From Roseibium sp. HPY-6 (lineage in GTDB: Bacteria; Pseudomonadota; Alphaproteobacteria; Rhizobiales; Stappiaceae), in NCBI RefSeq assembly GCF_040530035.1, contig NZ_JBEWCD010000001.1:496001-560000 (forward strand): DNA of 64,000 bases. The letters are read 5' to 3'. A program made the position numbers and the translations under genes. The notes below the pieces were generated by a model, which saw nothing but the letters and a program-made list of their open reading frames with translations, made no database searches and had not been told where the DNA came from. Below are positions 42,753 to 51,574 of the stretch, one piece after another (position 1 is the first letter of the stretch; every line of letters begins with the position of its first letter).

Positions 42753-43304
42753 ATGGCTGCACTTCAACCGCCCGTCTGCGACTTCGGCTGGCAAGCGCCT
42801 CATTTCACCCTGCCTGCTACGGACGGCAGCACCTATAAACTGGCAGATGTCGCCGGAGAACAGAGCACGCTGGTGATGTTCATCTGCAATCACTGCCCCT
42901 TCGTGTTGGCTATCATGGACAAGATCATCCGCGACGCCCACGACATGAAGGAACATGGGATCGGTGTGGTTGCGATCTGTTCGAACGACCCTGTTTCCTA
43001 TCCTGCCGACAGTTTCGAAAACATGCAGCTGATGGCGGAAAAGCACGCGTTCCCCTTCCCTTACCTGCATGACGCGGACCAGAGTGTCGCGAAAGACTAT
43101 GATGCCGTGTGTACGCCGGATTTCTTCGGGTTCAACAAGGATATGCAACTGCAATACCGCGGCCGCCTTGATGCAACACGCATGGGATCATCGCCTTCCG
43201 ACTTGCGCCGCGACCTTTTCGAAGCCATGAAACAGATCGCGGAAACCGGTAAGGGTCCGGAGGATCAGATCCCGTCGATCGGTTGCTCCATCAAGTGGAA
43301 ATAG
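42753..43304 (+). CDS. Thioredoxin-fold (AhpC/TSA-like) protein
   Basis: Cytosolic thioredoxin-fold protein of 183 residues. It opens with PHFTLPATDGSTYKLADVAG and carries FICNHCPFVLAIMDKII, a C-x-x-C pair at about residues 49-52 in the peroxiredoxin/TlpA position; VCTPDFFGFNKDMQLQYRGR follows. No signal peptide is present, so it is not a periplasmic TlpA. It probably acts as a thiol oxidoreductase or atypical peroxiredoxin in a redox operon. The next gene starts 14 bases after the stop. Confidence 0.88.
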   Translation: MAALQPPVCDFGWQAPHFTLPATDGSTYKLADVAGEQSTLVMFICNHCPFVLAIMDKIIRDAHDMKEHGIGVVAICSNDPVSYPADSFENMQLMAEKHAFPFPYLHDADQSVAKDYDAVCTPDFFGFNKDMQLQYRGRLDATRMGSSPSDLRRDLFEAMKQIAETGKGPEDQIPSIGCSIKWK

Positions 43305-43318
43305 GAGATCAGGCCAAG

Positions 43319-43699
43319 ATGCAGATAACCCAGCTCAACCACGTCAACCTGCGCACCACGCAGCTTGACGCAATGATCTCCTGGTACCAGGACGTGCTCG
43401 GTCTCAAGTCGGGTCCCCGGCCTGATTTTCCCTTTCCCGGTGCCTGGCTCTATGCGGGCGAAACGGCATTTGTGCATCTGGTTGGCATTGATGGCGATGC
43501 TGGAACGGGTTCCGAGGTCGAACTGAAGCTTGAGCATTTTGCCTTTTCTGCAAACGGGGCGAATGAGTTCGAAAACCGGCTTCAGGAACGGGGTGTAGAG
43601 TTTCGCAAATCCGAAATTGCGGCCGTAAACCTCGTTGCCTTTAACGTCTGGGACCCGGACGGCAATCACATTCACGTTGATTTCCGCGTAGATGAATAA
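43319..43699 (+). CDS. VOC family protein
   Basis: Glyoxalase-fold protein of 126 residues: QLNHVNLRTTQLDAMISWYQ, DVLGLKSGPRPDFPFPGAWL, ELKLEHFAFSANG and NVWDPDGNHIHVDF. His in the first strand, His in LEHFAF and His/Asp in the last fit a metal site. The substrate is unknown; the redox context suggests electrophile or quinone chemistry. ATG 43319 is taken because it has AGGAGA eleven bases before it and begins the domain; the frame extends to 43283 inside the thioredoxin gene. Confidence 0.87.
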   Translation: MQITQLNHVNLRTTQLDAMISWYQDVLGLKSGPRPDFPFPGAWLYAGETAFVHLVGIDGDAGTGSEVELKLEHFAFSANGANEFENRLQERGVEFRKSEIAAVNLVAFNVWDPDGNHIHVDFRVDE

Positions 43700-43789
43700 C
43701 TGTCCGGCGATCGCTGTTGCCTGACCGGACGCCCGCGCTAGCTTTCACTTTGGTTCCGACACGTTATGACCCAGAGAATGAGGCCAGAC

Positions 43790-44377
43790 ATGATCCGTTT
43801 CCTCACAGGCGCAGCCGCATTGTCCCTTGCCGCGACACAGGTGGCAGCCGAACCCCATCGCTATGAAATTGACCCGACACACACGACGATTGCCTTTATG
43901 GTCGACCATATCGGCTACGCGGACACCCTCGGTGTTTTTCTCGATTTCGAAGGCGGGTTTACCTACGACATGGATACCAAGGAGCTGTCAGACCTCGAAA
44001 TCACGGTCAAGACGGCAAGCGTGGAATCCTTCAATGAAGCCAGGGACAATCACGTTCGCAACAAGGACTTCCTGGATGTCGAGAATTACCCGGTCATGAC
44101 ATTCACGGCTCAAGGTGGAAACGCCACGAGTGACACCACCGGCACGGTTGAAGGCAATCTGACACTTCTCGATCAGACACAACCTCTCGTTCTGGAGGTG
44201 ACACTCAACAAGGCGGCCAAATATCCATTTGGCCACAGTCGCTTCACCCTCGGGATCAGCGCGCGCGGTACTGTTCAACGCAGCGCGTTCGGTATGACCT
44301 ATGCGGTCGAGAACGGCTTCGTCGGAGACGACGTTGAGCTCATTATCGAAACCGAAGCCATGCGCGTTGAAAACTGA
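43790..44377 (+). CDS. YceI-family periplasmic lipid-binding protein
   Basis: Exported protein of 195 residues: a signal peptide (MIRFLTGAAALSLAATQVAA) and a YceI lipocalin-like barrel (HRYEIDPTHTTIAFMVDHIG, DFEGGFTYDMDTKELSDLEI, HVRNKDFLDVENYPVMTF, LGISARGTVQRSAFGM). Family members bind isoprenoid-like lipids, including ubiquinone-type molecules, in the periplasm, which suits the quinone-linked neighbours. ATG 43790 has GAGG six bases upstream; an earlier ATG at 43766 would add eight residues before the signal. Confidence 0.92.
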   Translation: MIRFLTGAAALSLAATQVAAEPHRYEIDPTHTTIAFMVDHIGYADTLGVFLDFEGGFTYDMDTKELSDLEITVKTASVESFNEARDNHVRNKDFLDVENYPVMTFTAQGGNATSDTTGTVEGNLTLLDQTQPLVLEVTLNKAAKYPFGHSRFTLGISARGTVQRSAFGMTYAVENGFVGDDVELIIETEAMRVEN

Positions 44378-44395
44378 CCGGGCAGAAGACGAAGC

Positions 44396-45397
44396 CTAGA
44401 CCGCCTTGTCCATCAGCGGACGGAGCGCCGGATGAATGTTTGGGCTTTCCTCGCGGATGAACCGCAGGAGAGCCTTTTCATTCTCATGCAGAACACCATC
44501 GCGGCCAATCCGGTCCACAAGCCAGCCGGCCTCGTCTTCAGTCACGACTTCGTTCAGCGCGATCTCGGTCTCCATTGCGGCGCTCCTTGCCGCGAACGGA
44601 TCGGACTCGTCCGCGTAAGCGCTCCGGATACCGCTGACGCCGCCGCTGACCATCTTGCGGAAGAAGCCGCCAAGACCGCCCTCGTAACCGCCAGGCTGGC
44701 TGAGCCAGTCTTCACGCGCGAGCGCAGTCTCGCGCGGCGGTGGTGTGAAACCCGACATGGCCATGAGGTGGTTTGCGATTGCCTTCGAGAAGAGCTCCGA
44801 CCAGGCAGGCGCGTTCTCTGATTCAATGGTGGCATCATTCAGATCGAAGAGTATCTCGGCTTCCGCCCTTGAGATGGCAATCCCGCCGCAGCCGGCACCG
44901 GCATAAAGGACGCGCCGCAGAATTTCGACTTCGCCGTCAGAAACAACGCCCGGTTTCAGCTCATTGCCTGCTCTTGTCGCCCCTTTTCCGGAAACGACGG
45001 CATCGGCAACGCTCTTCAGGGCAAAGTGCTCCAGGCGCTCCGGCGCTTCGCGCGCCTTTTCAAGAACAAAGAGAACGGCGTCAAGTTCCGACCGGCTGCA
45101 GACATGCCCATCGGCGGTGATCTGACCGATCAACCAGCCTGCATTCTCCTCAGAGACATATCCTTCCGGGCGTACCTGATTGACCAGGATATCGGCGACC
45201 GCTTCCGGAAACAGTTCGTACCAGGTTTGCGCATACGTCAAACCGGCATTGTTCAGTCTGAACAAGGCAGCGCCTTCGTCAAGCGACACAACCATATCCC
45301 CATAGATATGGCGGCGCAGGTTAATGACGTCGTCTACTCCGACATGTCCGTCAGCGATTTTCGCGGCGACAAATTCACTCAAATCCGGCTTGGCCAT
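44396..45397 (-). CDS. Uncharacterised protein with an internal duplication
   Basis: Soluble protein of 333 residues that I cannot assign to a family. It is built of two similar modules, about 19-121 and 150-318. Matching pieces are VDDVINLRRHIY / GEVEILRRVLY, LDEGAALFRLNNA / RAEAEILFDLNDA, WYELFPEAVAD / WSELFSKAIAN and VSEENAGWLIGQITADG / VTEDEAGWLVDRIGRDG. The second module has an insertion of about 65 residues (about 212-280). DG-containing loops look slightly like EF-hands, but no full calcium loop is present. There is no signal peptide. ATG 45397 follows GGGGGAT. It lies next to an EF-hand protein gene on the same strand. Confidence 0.8.
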   Translation of the reverse strand: MAKPDLSEFVAAKIADGHVGVDDVINLRRHIYGDMVVSLDEGAALFRLNNAGLTYAQTWYELFPEAVADILVNQVRPEGYVSEENAGWLIGQITADGHVCSRSELDAVLFVLEKAREAPERLEHFALKSVADAVVSGKGATRAGNELKPGVVSDGEVEILRRVLYAGAGCGGIAISRAEAEILFDLNDATIESENAPAWSELFSKAIANHLMAMSGFTPPPRETALAREDWLSQPGGYEGGLGGFFRKMVSGGVSGIRSAYADESDPFAARSAAMETEIALNEVVTEDEAGWLVDRIGRDGVLHENEKALLRFIREESPNIHPALRPLMDKAV

Positions 45398-45459
45398 GTG
45401 ATCCCCCTGGAAACTTCTAGGGGTAGTATTGCCGATAATTCTTGAGATTCCCGTAACGG

Positions 45460-45487
45460 AAAAAGGGAGCCACTTTCGTGGCTCCCT
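45460..45487 (-). terminator. Intrinsic terminator of the EF-hand gene
   Basis: On the minus strand GGGAGCCAC-GAAA-GTGGCTCCC is followed by TTTTT (complement of 45460-45464). The nine-pair stem lies about 63 bases after the EF-hand stop at 45551. It separates that gene from the 333-residue unknown. Confidence 0.9.
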
Positions 45488-45550
45488 CAGTATCTCCCCG
45501 CACTTGGGGGCATTCAGACGCGGGGAGATTATTCAGGGGAGTTCGGGGTT

Positions 45551-46498
45551 TCAGCCGCGGTGCTTCTTGCCTTTTCCGCCTTTCTTTTTTCCACCCTTGA
45601 AGTCTGCTTTGGTGATTACGCCATCCTTGTTCCGGTCTGCCCGTTTCATCAGGTTGTCCAGGCGTTTTCCGGCTTCTTCCTGGGTAATCCCGAGGCTGCC
45701 GTCGGCATCGGCGCGCTGGAACATGTTGACGATCCTGTTTTCATTGACGGCCATCCAGAGCGGACCGAACTCTTCAAGCGTGAAGGATCCGCTGCCATTT
45801 GTGTCGGCCAAAGCAAACAGCTCTGCCCGTTTTGCATCGAAGTCTTCTCTTGTGACTGATCCGCTGCCGTCCGTATCGAACATTGTCATGAACATGCGGG
45901 CCGGACCGCCGCGCCCGCGGCGCTCACCACGTTCGGCGCGCTGTTGACGTTCGCCGCCGTTTTCCGCCGCTTGTCCGCGCTGGCCGCGCACACGCTCGAT
46001 CGTGCCGTTACCATCGCGATCAAGCCGGTTGAACATCCGGTTTGCGACGACGTCCACTTCTGCCTGTGTCACGGTTCCGTCGCCATCGGAATCAAGAAAC
46101 TGGAAGGCACGTACCATCCGGTCGTTGGAACGCTCCATGAAATGGGCCTTGAATTCTTCCAGGCTGATTTCGCCATTCGCGTCAGCATCCGAAGCTGCGA
46201 ATTCCTGGGCCCGAACTTCCGATATCTCGGCTTCGGTGATCACGCCGTCCTCGTCGGCGTCGAAACGCTCGAACAGACGCTCTGCGCGCTGTTCACGGTC
46301 GCCACGGCCATGCCCGCGGCCCCATTTGCCGCGTTCGCCCTTATGCGCGATCTGCTTGCCCTCAGCCTGCTGTATCTGTTGCCCCCCGTCCCCTGCCGCA
46401 ACACCGCTTTGGGCGAAGGCGGGAAGACCGGCTGTCAGCGCGGTTCCCGCGACACTCGCAGCCAAAGCGGCAATTGCAATTTTCTTGAACGGTTTCAT
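45551..46498 (-). CDS. Exported EF-hand protein with eight calcium loops
   Basis: Periplasmic or secreted protein of 315 residues. A signal peptide (MKPFKKIAIAALAASVAGTA, cut after AFAQ) and a basic linker precede eight D-x-D/N loops: DADEDGVITEAE (80-91), DADANGEISLEE (104-115), DSDGDGTVTQAE (136-147), DRDGNGTIERV (atypical end), DTDGSGSVTRED, DTNGSGSFTLEE, DADGSLGITQEE (unusual Leu for Gly) and DRNKDGVITKAD. The C-terminus is very basic (KGGKKKGGKGKKHRG). It is divergent from a two-component system. The start at ATG 46498 has GGAG eight bases upstream. Confidence 0.92.
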   Translation of the reverse strand: MKPFKKIAIAALAASVAGTALTAGLPAFAQSGVAAGDGGQQIQQAEGKQIAHKGERGKWGRGHGRGDREQRAERLFERFDADEDGVITEAEISEVRAQEFAASDADANGEISLEEFKAHFMERSNDRMVRAFQFLDSDGDGTVTQAEVDVVANRMFNRLDRDGNGTIERVRGQRGQAAENGGERQQRAERGERRGRGGPARMFMTMFDTDGSGSVTREDFDAKRAELFALADTNGSGSFTLEEFGPLWMAVNENRIVNMFQRADADGSLGITQEEAGKRLDNLMKRADRNKDGVITKADFKGGKKKGGKGKKHRG

Positions 46499-46607
46499 TC
46501 CAACAACTCCTTGTTCGTTGATGGGCTCAAGGTAGGAGGCAATTGTCGCAGGAATACCCATGCAACAACCCTTAAGTGTCGCCAACTGTCCCCGCATGCC
46601 CCGGCGA

Positions 46608-46621
46608 TACACTTTGTTACA
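46608..46621. promoter_or_regulatory. TACA direct-repeat box between the EF-hand and response-regulator genes
   Basis: TACACTTTGTTACA is a TACA direct repeat with a spacing of ten bases, fitting the tandem half-sites used by OmpR-family regulators; it differs at one fixed position from the RstA box (TACATNTNGTTACA). It lies about 110 bases from the EF-hand start and 129 bases from the response-regulator start. Binding by the adjacent regulator is inferred. Confidence 0.45.
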
Positions 46622-46749
46622 AGTTCGGCTCGCAAGAAGACCGGCCTGTTATTATTTTGGCCGTAGAAACAAACACCTTGCATGCGCCCATACTTTAAAA
46701 GCAGAGGCGCGCCCGGTAAGACAACGGATACGCACGACAGGAGAGCCAT

Positions 46750-47478
46750 GTGAGCGACCCGAGCCCGCATATTCTGGTGGTGGACGATCACCGCGACATT
46801 CGCGAGACGCTGGCCCGTTATCTCATCAAAAATGGGCTCAGGGCCACGACGGCTGAAAACGCGGCCCATGCACGCAAGGCTTTGAAAGCCGCGTCCATCG
46901 ATCTCGTCGTGCTCGACGTCATGATGCCCGGTGAAGACGGGCTGTCCTTATGCCGTCACCTCGTGGAGACCGGTTCGATGCCGGTTATCCTGCTCACGGC
47001 CATGGCAGATGATACCGACAGGGTCATCGGGCTTGAGATCGGGGCAGACGACTATGTGACCAAGCCCTTCAACCCGCGCGAACTTCTGGCAAGAATCCGC
47101 GCCGTTCTCAGACGGACGTCGCTCGCTCCGCGGGAGCGCGACCCGATCGAGCAGGAACGCCTTCATTTCGACGGCTGGCAGCTCAACGTCTCACGCCGCG
47201 AACTGACGGATCCTGACGAGGTGACCGTTCCACTTTCTAGTGGTGAGTTTCAGCTGCTGTGTGCGTTTTTAAAACGTCCAAAAATGGTTTTGAACCGCGA
47301 TCAGCTCTTGGATCTGACCACGGGACGAACGCCCGGCGTCTTTGACAGGTCGATCGACAATCAGGTCTCGCGACTGCGCCGGAAAATCGAAGTTGATCCC
47401 AAAGATCCCAAGATGATCAAGACGGTCTGGGGCGGCGGTTACATGTTCACCGCAGAAGTGAAAGATCACGCTGAATGA
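46750..47478 (+). CDS. OmpR-family response regulator
   Basis: Two-component regulator of 242 residues. The receiver domain has the acidic pair DD (12-13), the phospho-acceptor D56 (LVVLDVMMPGEDG), and KPF with the switch Lys (about 105). The C-terminal winged helix (about 145-235) includes VPLSSGEFQLLCAFLKRPKM and RSIDNQVSRLRRKIEVDP with VWGGGYMF. The GTG start at 46750 sits six bases after AGGAGA. Its stop overlaps the kinase start by four bases. The divergent EF-hand gene is a likely target. Confidence 0.95.
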   Translation: MSDPSPHILVVDDHRDIRETLARYLIKNGLRATTAENAAHARKALKAASIDLVVLDVMMPGEDGLSLCRHLVETGSMPVILLTAMADDTDRVIGLEIGADDYVTKPFNPRELLARIRAVLRRTSLAPRERDPIEQERLHFDGWQLNVSRRELTDPDEVTVPLSSGEFQLLCAFLKRPKMVLNRDQLLDLTTGRTPGVFDRSIDNQVSRLRRKIEVDPKDPKMIKTVWGGGYMFTAEVKDHAE

Positions 47479-48929
47479 ATCTCGGTTTCGCGAAAAGAGG
47501 CCTCGGATTTTTGTGGCCCCGCTCGCTGGCGTCCCAGCTGATCGTGCTGCTGCTGGCAGCGATTTTCGCTGCACAGGCCCTCAGCATCTGGATCTTCCAT
47601 GACGAACGGCGCATTGCCCTTGTTGCCGCCGCACGCGACAACCTGCTCGCGCGCGCGGTTTCGATTGCCGAATTGCTCGAAGATACGCCGGCCGCCCTGC
47701 AAAGCCGCATCCTTGAGGCCAGCAGCAGCCGCTTCGCCGTGTTCTGGCTGGGCGACACGCCGCTTGCGCGAACGCCGGGAACGTCGCGCTTCGAGCAGCG
47801 CCTGCAGGGGATCATTTCAGAGCGGCTCAATCACGGTCAGACCGTTCACCTCAATATCCTTGCCGACGAAAAACGCGGTCCCAAGGTTCGCCGAGATGCA
47901 AATGGCGACACGGTTGATCCGAGCTGGCGGTCCGTTCCAAAGAAAGAACGTCCCTACAATCTTCGCAAGATCATGAACAAGCCTGAGGACCTGTCGCTTT
48001 CCATCCAGATGACCGACGGACGCTGGCTGAATGTGGCGACCAGCTACCGTCCGCCCGATGGTGCTTTCAGGTCGCTGATCGTACAGCTTCTTCTTACCTC
48101 GATCGCAACCGTTGTCATAATCGGGTTCGCGGTACGGCGCGTCACCCGTCCTTTGAAGGAACTGGCCGTTTCAGCTGAAAAACTCGGCCGTGGCGAGGAA
48201 CGCAAACCGCTCGATCCGAGCGGACCGAAAGAAGTCCGTGCACTGACGTCTTCCTTCAACGACATGCAGGACAGGCTCACCCGGTTCGTGAAGGATCGAA
48301 CCCGCATGCTGGCCGCGATCAGCCACGACCTGCGCACCCCGATCACCTCCTTGAGGATCCGGGCGGAGTTCATCGATGATGATGAAAACCGCGAAAAGAT
48401 GATCGAAACCTTGGAGGAAATGGCAGCAATGACCGAGGCAACGCTTCGTTTTGCAAAGGACGAAGCGCATTCGGAGGGTGCGGAAGAAACCGACCTGGGC
48501 GCAATGCTGGAAAGCCTTGCTGGAGACCAGAATGATCTCGGGCATGATTGCAGCGTGACCCTTGAAAAGGACGTCCTGCTCACCTGCCGTCCGGTCGCGC
48601 TCAAGCGTGCCTTGCGCAACCTGGTCGAAAACGGTGTCCGCTACGGCGGCTGCGTTTCTATCTCGGCAGCCACGACGAATGGCGAAGTGGTTATTCGGGT
48701 GTCGGACCAAGGTCCGGGTATTCCCGAAGACCGCTTCAAGGATGTCTTTGAACCCTTCGTCCGGCTTGAAGAATCCCGCAGCGAGGAAACGGGCGGCATC
48801 GGGCTTGGTCTCGCCATCACGCGGTCGATCATCCATGCCCATGGCGGAACCATTCAGCTGACGAATGGAGATGAATCCGGGCTGGTGGCAGAGGTTAGAT
48901 TGCCACTTGGTGCGGGACAGTCGACTTAG
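47475..48929 (+). CDS. Sensor histidine kinase
   Basis: Membrane kinase of 484 residues partnered with the upstream response regulator (ATGA overlap). It has an N-terminal transmembrane helix (about 16-36), a periplasmic sensor region (about 40-195), a second helix (LIVQLLLTSIATVVIIGFAV), a HAMP linker (RRVTRPLKELAVSAEKLG), the phospho-acceptor H284 (AAISHDLRTPITSL) and an ATPase domain with N-box (LRNLVENGVRYGG), G1 (VSDQGPGIPED) and G2 (GGIGLGLAI) motifs. The family is EnvZ-like. The stimulus is unknown; the neighbouring calcium-binding protein suggests cations as a possibility. Confidence 0.94.
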   Translation: MNLGFAKRGLGFLWPRSLASQLIVLLLAAIFAAQALSIWIFHDERRIALVAAARDNLLARAVSIAELLEDTPAALQSRILEASSSRFAVFWLGDTPLARTPGTSRFEQRLQGIISERLNHGQTVHLNILADEKRGPKVRRDANGDTVDPSWRSVPKKERPYNLRKIMNKPEDLSLSIQMTDGRWLNVATSYRPPDGAFRSLIVQLLLTSIATVVIIGFAVRRVTRPLKELAVSAEKLGRGEERKPLDPSGPKEVRALTSSFNDMQDRLTRFVKDRTRMLAAISHDLRTPITSLRIRAEFIDDDENREKMIETLEEMAAMTEATLRFAKDEAHSEGAEETDLGAMLESLAGDQNDLGHDCSVTLEKDVLLTCRPVALKRALRNLVENGVRYGGCVSISAATTNGEVVIRVSDQGPGIPEDRFKDVFEPFVRLEESRSEETGGIGLGLAITRSIIHAHGGTIQLTNGDESGLVAEVRLPLGAGQST

Positions 48930-49113
48930 TTGCGAGTTGGGAACAACACTCCGTATTTCGGCCGAAATGTGTTTCGGCAACACCGATCCGACAATCGCCT
49001 TTTGTAGCGGCGTTCGCCCACAAACAACTTCAATTTGATGCTACCACAATCAGCATGCCTCATCTGCAATCCTGTGGAGCTTGTTCCACACTAACCGTAG
49101 TCTGGATCTTGAG

Positions 49114-49848
49114 ATGGACCCCTTTGCCCCGGAAACATTTGGCGAGCTGAACGCCCATGACTACGACGAGCGCAACGATCCAGGTACAACGGCGGAAGAA
49201 GTTGCCCTGATCCGGGAGATGGCCGGCAATGGCCGCGTCCTGGAACTGGCAATCGGCACGGGCCGGGTCGCCATTCCCCTTTCGCAAGCTGGCGTAGACA
49301 TCACAGGGATCGAAGCATCGCAACTGATGGTGGACCGTATGCGGGAAAAACCTGGCGGCAAGGACATTCCGGTCATCATCGGAGACATGGCCAAAGTCGC
49401 CGTCGACGGTTCCTTTGATCTCGCCTTCCTTGTGTTCAATACAATCTTCAATCTGCAAAGCCAGGAAGAACAGATCCACTGTTTCGAAAATACCAGTAAG
49501 CATCTGAAGCCAGGCGGAACTTTTCTGGTTTCAGCCTTTGTGCCCGATTTCGGCTCTTTTCAGAACAATCAGCAGGTTGGCATTCGCCACATGGCGCGTG
49601 ACAGCGTCTGGTTGGATACTTGCCGACATGATCCTGCGGGGCAGCTGCTGGAGTTTCAAAGGGTCAAAGTCACGGAAAGTGGTTTGCGTCTTGTGCCCTT
49701 GCGTTTGCGATACATCTGGCCCGCCGAAATGGACTTGATGGCCCGTATGGCCGGCCTCGTTCTCAAAGACAGGTGGGCGGCGTGGGACCGGTCTAAATTC
49801 GGACCCGACAGCAAGATGCATGTTTCAGTTTATGAAAAGAGGACTTAA
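49114..49848 (+). CDS. Class I SAM-dependent methyltransferase
   Basis: Soluble methyltransferase of about 244 residues. Motif I is GRVLELAIGTGRVAIPLSQ, then ITGIEASQLMVDRMREK (motif II acidic residue), IIGDMAKV and DLAFLVFNTIFNL, LKPGGTFLVSAF (post-motif) follow. The methyl acceptor cannot be named. The start is uncertain: ATG 49114 is chosen since it opens the conserved-looking MDPFAPETFGELNAHDYDE; a TTG at 49081 would add eleven residues. It follows the kinase gene with a gap of 184 bases and is convergent with the cupin gene. Confidence 0.85.
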   Translation: MDPFAPETFGELNAHDYDERNDPGTTAEEVALIREMAGNGRVLELAIGTGRVAIPLSQAGVDITGIEASQLMVDRMREKPGGKDIPVIIGDMAKVAVDGSFDLAFLVFNTIFNLQSQEEQIHCFENTSKHLKPGGTFLVSAFVPDFGSFQNNQQVGIRHMARDSVWLDTCRHDPAGQLLEFQRVKVTESGLRLVPLRLRYIWPAEMDLMARMAGLVLKDRWAAWDRSKFGPDSKMHVSVYEKRT

Positions 49849-49882
49849 ACCACTAATCAACGACCTCTGTCGCTTTTGAATT

Positions 49883-50290
49883 TTACGTCTTTGAATACGT
49901 CGCCTCGTCCACCGCCTCAAGCCAGTCGGCGACGGAACCGTCCATCTCCTCGTGGATCGCAAGATGAACCATGGATGTCTGCGGACCGGCACCGTGCCAG
50001 TGCTTTGCACCTGGCGGGATCCAGACCACGTCCCCGGGCAGGATGGCAAGCTTGTCCTGGCCCCAGAGCTGGACGAACCCTGCCCCGTCGAGCACATGCA
50101 GGGTCTGGCCGAGCGGATGTGTGTGCCAATGGGTGCGCGCGCCCGGTTCGAAAGAGACTTTCGCGGCCCGCACCCGAGCCGGGACCGGTGCTTCGATGAC
50201 CGGCTCCTGCCAGACTGTCCCTGTGAAATAGTCTGGATTGGCACGTTTGCTCGGTCTCGACCCGGCTTTGTAAACGGTCAGAAAGCTCAT
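49883..50290 (-). CDS. Cupin-domain protein
   Basis: Single-domain cupin of 135 residues. The first cupin motif appears as PGARTHWHTHPLGQTLHVL (three His plus downstream residues for a metal) and the second as LAILPGDVVWIPPGAKHWHG. It resembles the small manganese cupins annotated as hydroxynitrile-lyase-like or carboxymuconolactone-associated. ATG 50290 follows GAGGTGA. It is the last gene of a minus-strand operon of NIPSNAP, ABM, EamA and this cupin; 16 bases separate it from the EamA stop. Confidence 0.88.
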   Translation of the reverse strand: MSFLTVYKAGSRPSKRANPDYFTGTVWQEPVIEAPVPARVRAAKVSFEPGARTHWHTHPLGQTLHVLDGAGFVQLWGQDKLAILPGDVVWIPPGAKHWHGAGPQTSMVHLAIHEEMDGSVADWLEAVDEATYSKT

Positions 50291-50306
50291 GGTTTCACCT
50301 CGCCGG

Positions 50307-51218
50307 TTACTTTCTGGCACTCGATGGCACCGTTGTGCTCATGCGCTGTGGCCAGTTGATCAGAACAACACCTGAAATGGCAAGGCAAATCCCGGCAAAA
50401 GTTTCCGCGTCCAGGCTTTCGGACAAAAAGACGACACCGAGGACAACGCCGACACCCGCGCGCAGATACGCCTGGCTGGCAGTCCCCATGGCTCCGAGCG
50501 TGATCAGCAGACGAAAGTAGATCAGAAACGCGAGCGCAGTGCAGACCACGCCAAGCATGATGGCGGCCGTCCATCCCGTTGGGCCTGGCGTGAGTGTCCA
50601 GGGCGCTTCGGTCAGAAGGCTCAGCGGCACGAGCACGAAAGACGAGCACAGAAGCATTCCGGTTGCGGGGACAATGGGCGGAAGGCCGCGAAAGAGCTGA
50701 CCGCGCAGCGCCGCGACACCGTAGAGCGCTGCGCTGAAGAAGACCGCGAGTTGAGGCAGGATGTTTTCGCCGAGATTGTCAAGCGCGCCGACGCCGATGA
50801 TCAGCACAACGCCGGCAAAGCCAAGCAAGGCCCCGGCGAGCTGGCGTCCGCCTGGAAGCTGGCCGCGCTTGAGCACGAGAAACGAGATCGCAAACACCCA
50901 AAGGGGCGACGTTGAATTCAAAACGCTGGAGACCGCCGTGCCTGCATATTGCTGCCCCCAGGCCAGAAGCAACCAGGGTCCGGTCCCGTTGAGAAGCGAC
51001 TGAATGAAAAACAGTCGCCAGTTGTGCCGGTCGAGAGGCATGCGAATGCCGCGCAGGGCCATGACAAGCAATAAAATGAGGGAGGCCAGCGACACACGCG
51101 CGGCCATCAGGGTCGCAGGGGGAACGGTGTCCAACGCTAGGCCGATCCACATGTAAGACGAGCCCCAAAGCAGCGCCAGAACGCCGAGCAGCAGATATTC
51201 AAAAGACCGGTTTTCCAT
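50307..51218 (-). CDS. EamA/DMT-family transporter
   Basis: Inner-membrane protein of 303 residues with ten hydrophobic helices in two EamA repeats (first repeat LLGVLALLWGSSYMWIGLAL to AGVVLIIGVGALD, second VFFSAALYGVAALRG to ICLAISGVVLINW). The family exports amino acids and other metabolites. The operon with two small ABM-fold proteins and a cupin, opposite an ArsR-type regulator, suggests export of an aromatic or reactive small molecule, but that is inference. The start ATG 51218 has a weak ribosome site and lies 11 bases after the ABM stop. Confidence 0.9.
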   Translation of the reverse strand: MENRSFEYLLLGVLALLWGSSYMWIGLALDTVPPATLMAARVSLASLILLLVMALRGIRMPLDRHNWRLFFIQSLLNGTGPWLLLAWGQQYAGTAVSSVLNSTSPLWVFAISFLVLKRGQLPGGRQLAGALLGFAGVVLIIGVGALDNLGENILPQLAVFFSAALYGVAALRGQLFRGLPPIVPATGMLLCSSFVLVPLSLLTEAPWTLTPGPTGWTAAIMLGVVCTALAFLIYFRLLITLGAMGTASQAYLRAGVGVVLGVVFLSESLDAETFAGICLAISGVVLINWPQRMSTTVPSSARK

Positions 51219-51229
51219 GAAAAGAAATG

Positions 51230-51574
51230 TCAGCCATGTAAGGCGCGGCTGTCTTCCGGCGCTTCGTCACGGTCTTCCATACCGTAGTCGCGCAGAACAT
51301 GGGCAACCCGGAGACGGTAATCCTTGAAATAGTCTTCCCGGCCAACCTTCTGGGCCTGCCGATGTCCCGTGAGCCTACGCCATTCATTGAGCGCGGCCTC
51401 ATCGCGGAAAAAGGAGATGGACAGAAGCTTTTCCGGATTTGTCAGGCTCTGAAACCGCTCGACGGACAAAAACCCGTCAATCTGCTCCACGAGCGGGCGC
51501 ATCTTGGCAGCCATATCGAGATAGTTCTGCTTCTTGTCCGCATGCGGGATAACTTCGAAAATAACGGCGATCAT
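51230..51574 (-). CDS. ABM-domain monooxygenase-like protein
   Basis: Small protein of 114 residues with one ABM (antibiotic biosynthesis monooxygenase) domain: [57 protein letters not shown] and HRQAQKVGR. The catalytic role in such small proteins is usually unproven. The start overlaps the stop of the NIPSNAP gene by four bases (ATGA), so both are translated together. It is followed by the EamA gene in the same operon. Confidence 0.88.
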   Translation of the reverse strand: MIAVIFEVIPHADKKQNYLDMAAKMRPLVEQIDGFLSVERFQSLTNPEKLLSISFFRDEAALNEWRRLTGHRQAQKVGREDYFKDYRLRVAHVLRDYGMEDRDEAPEDSRALHG

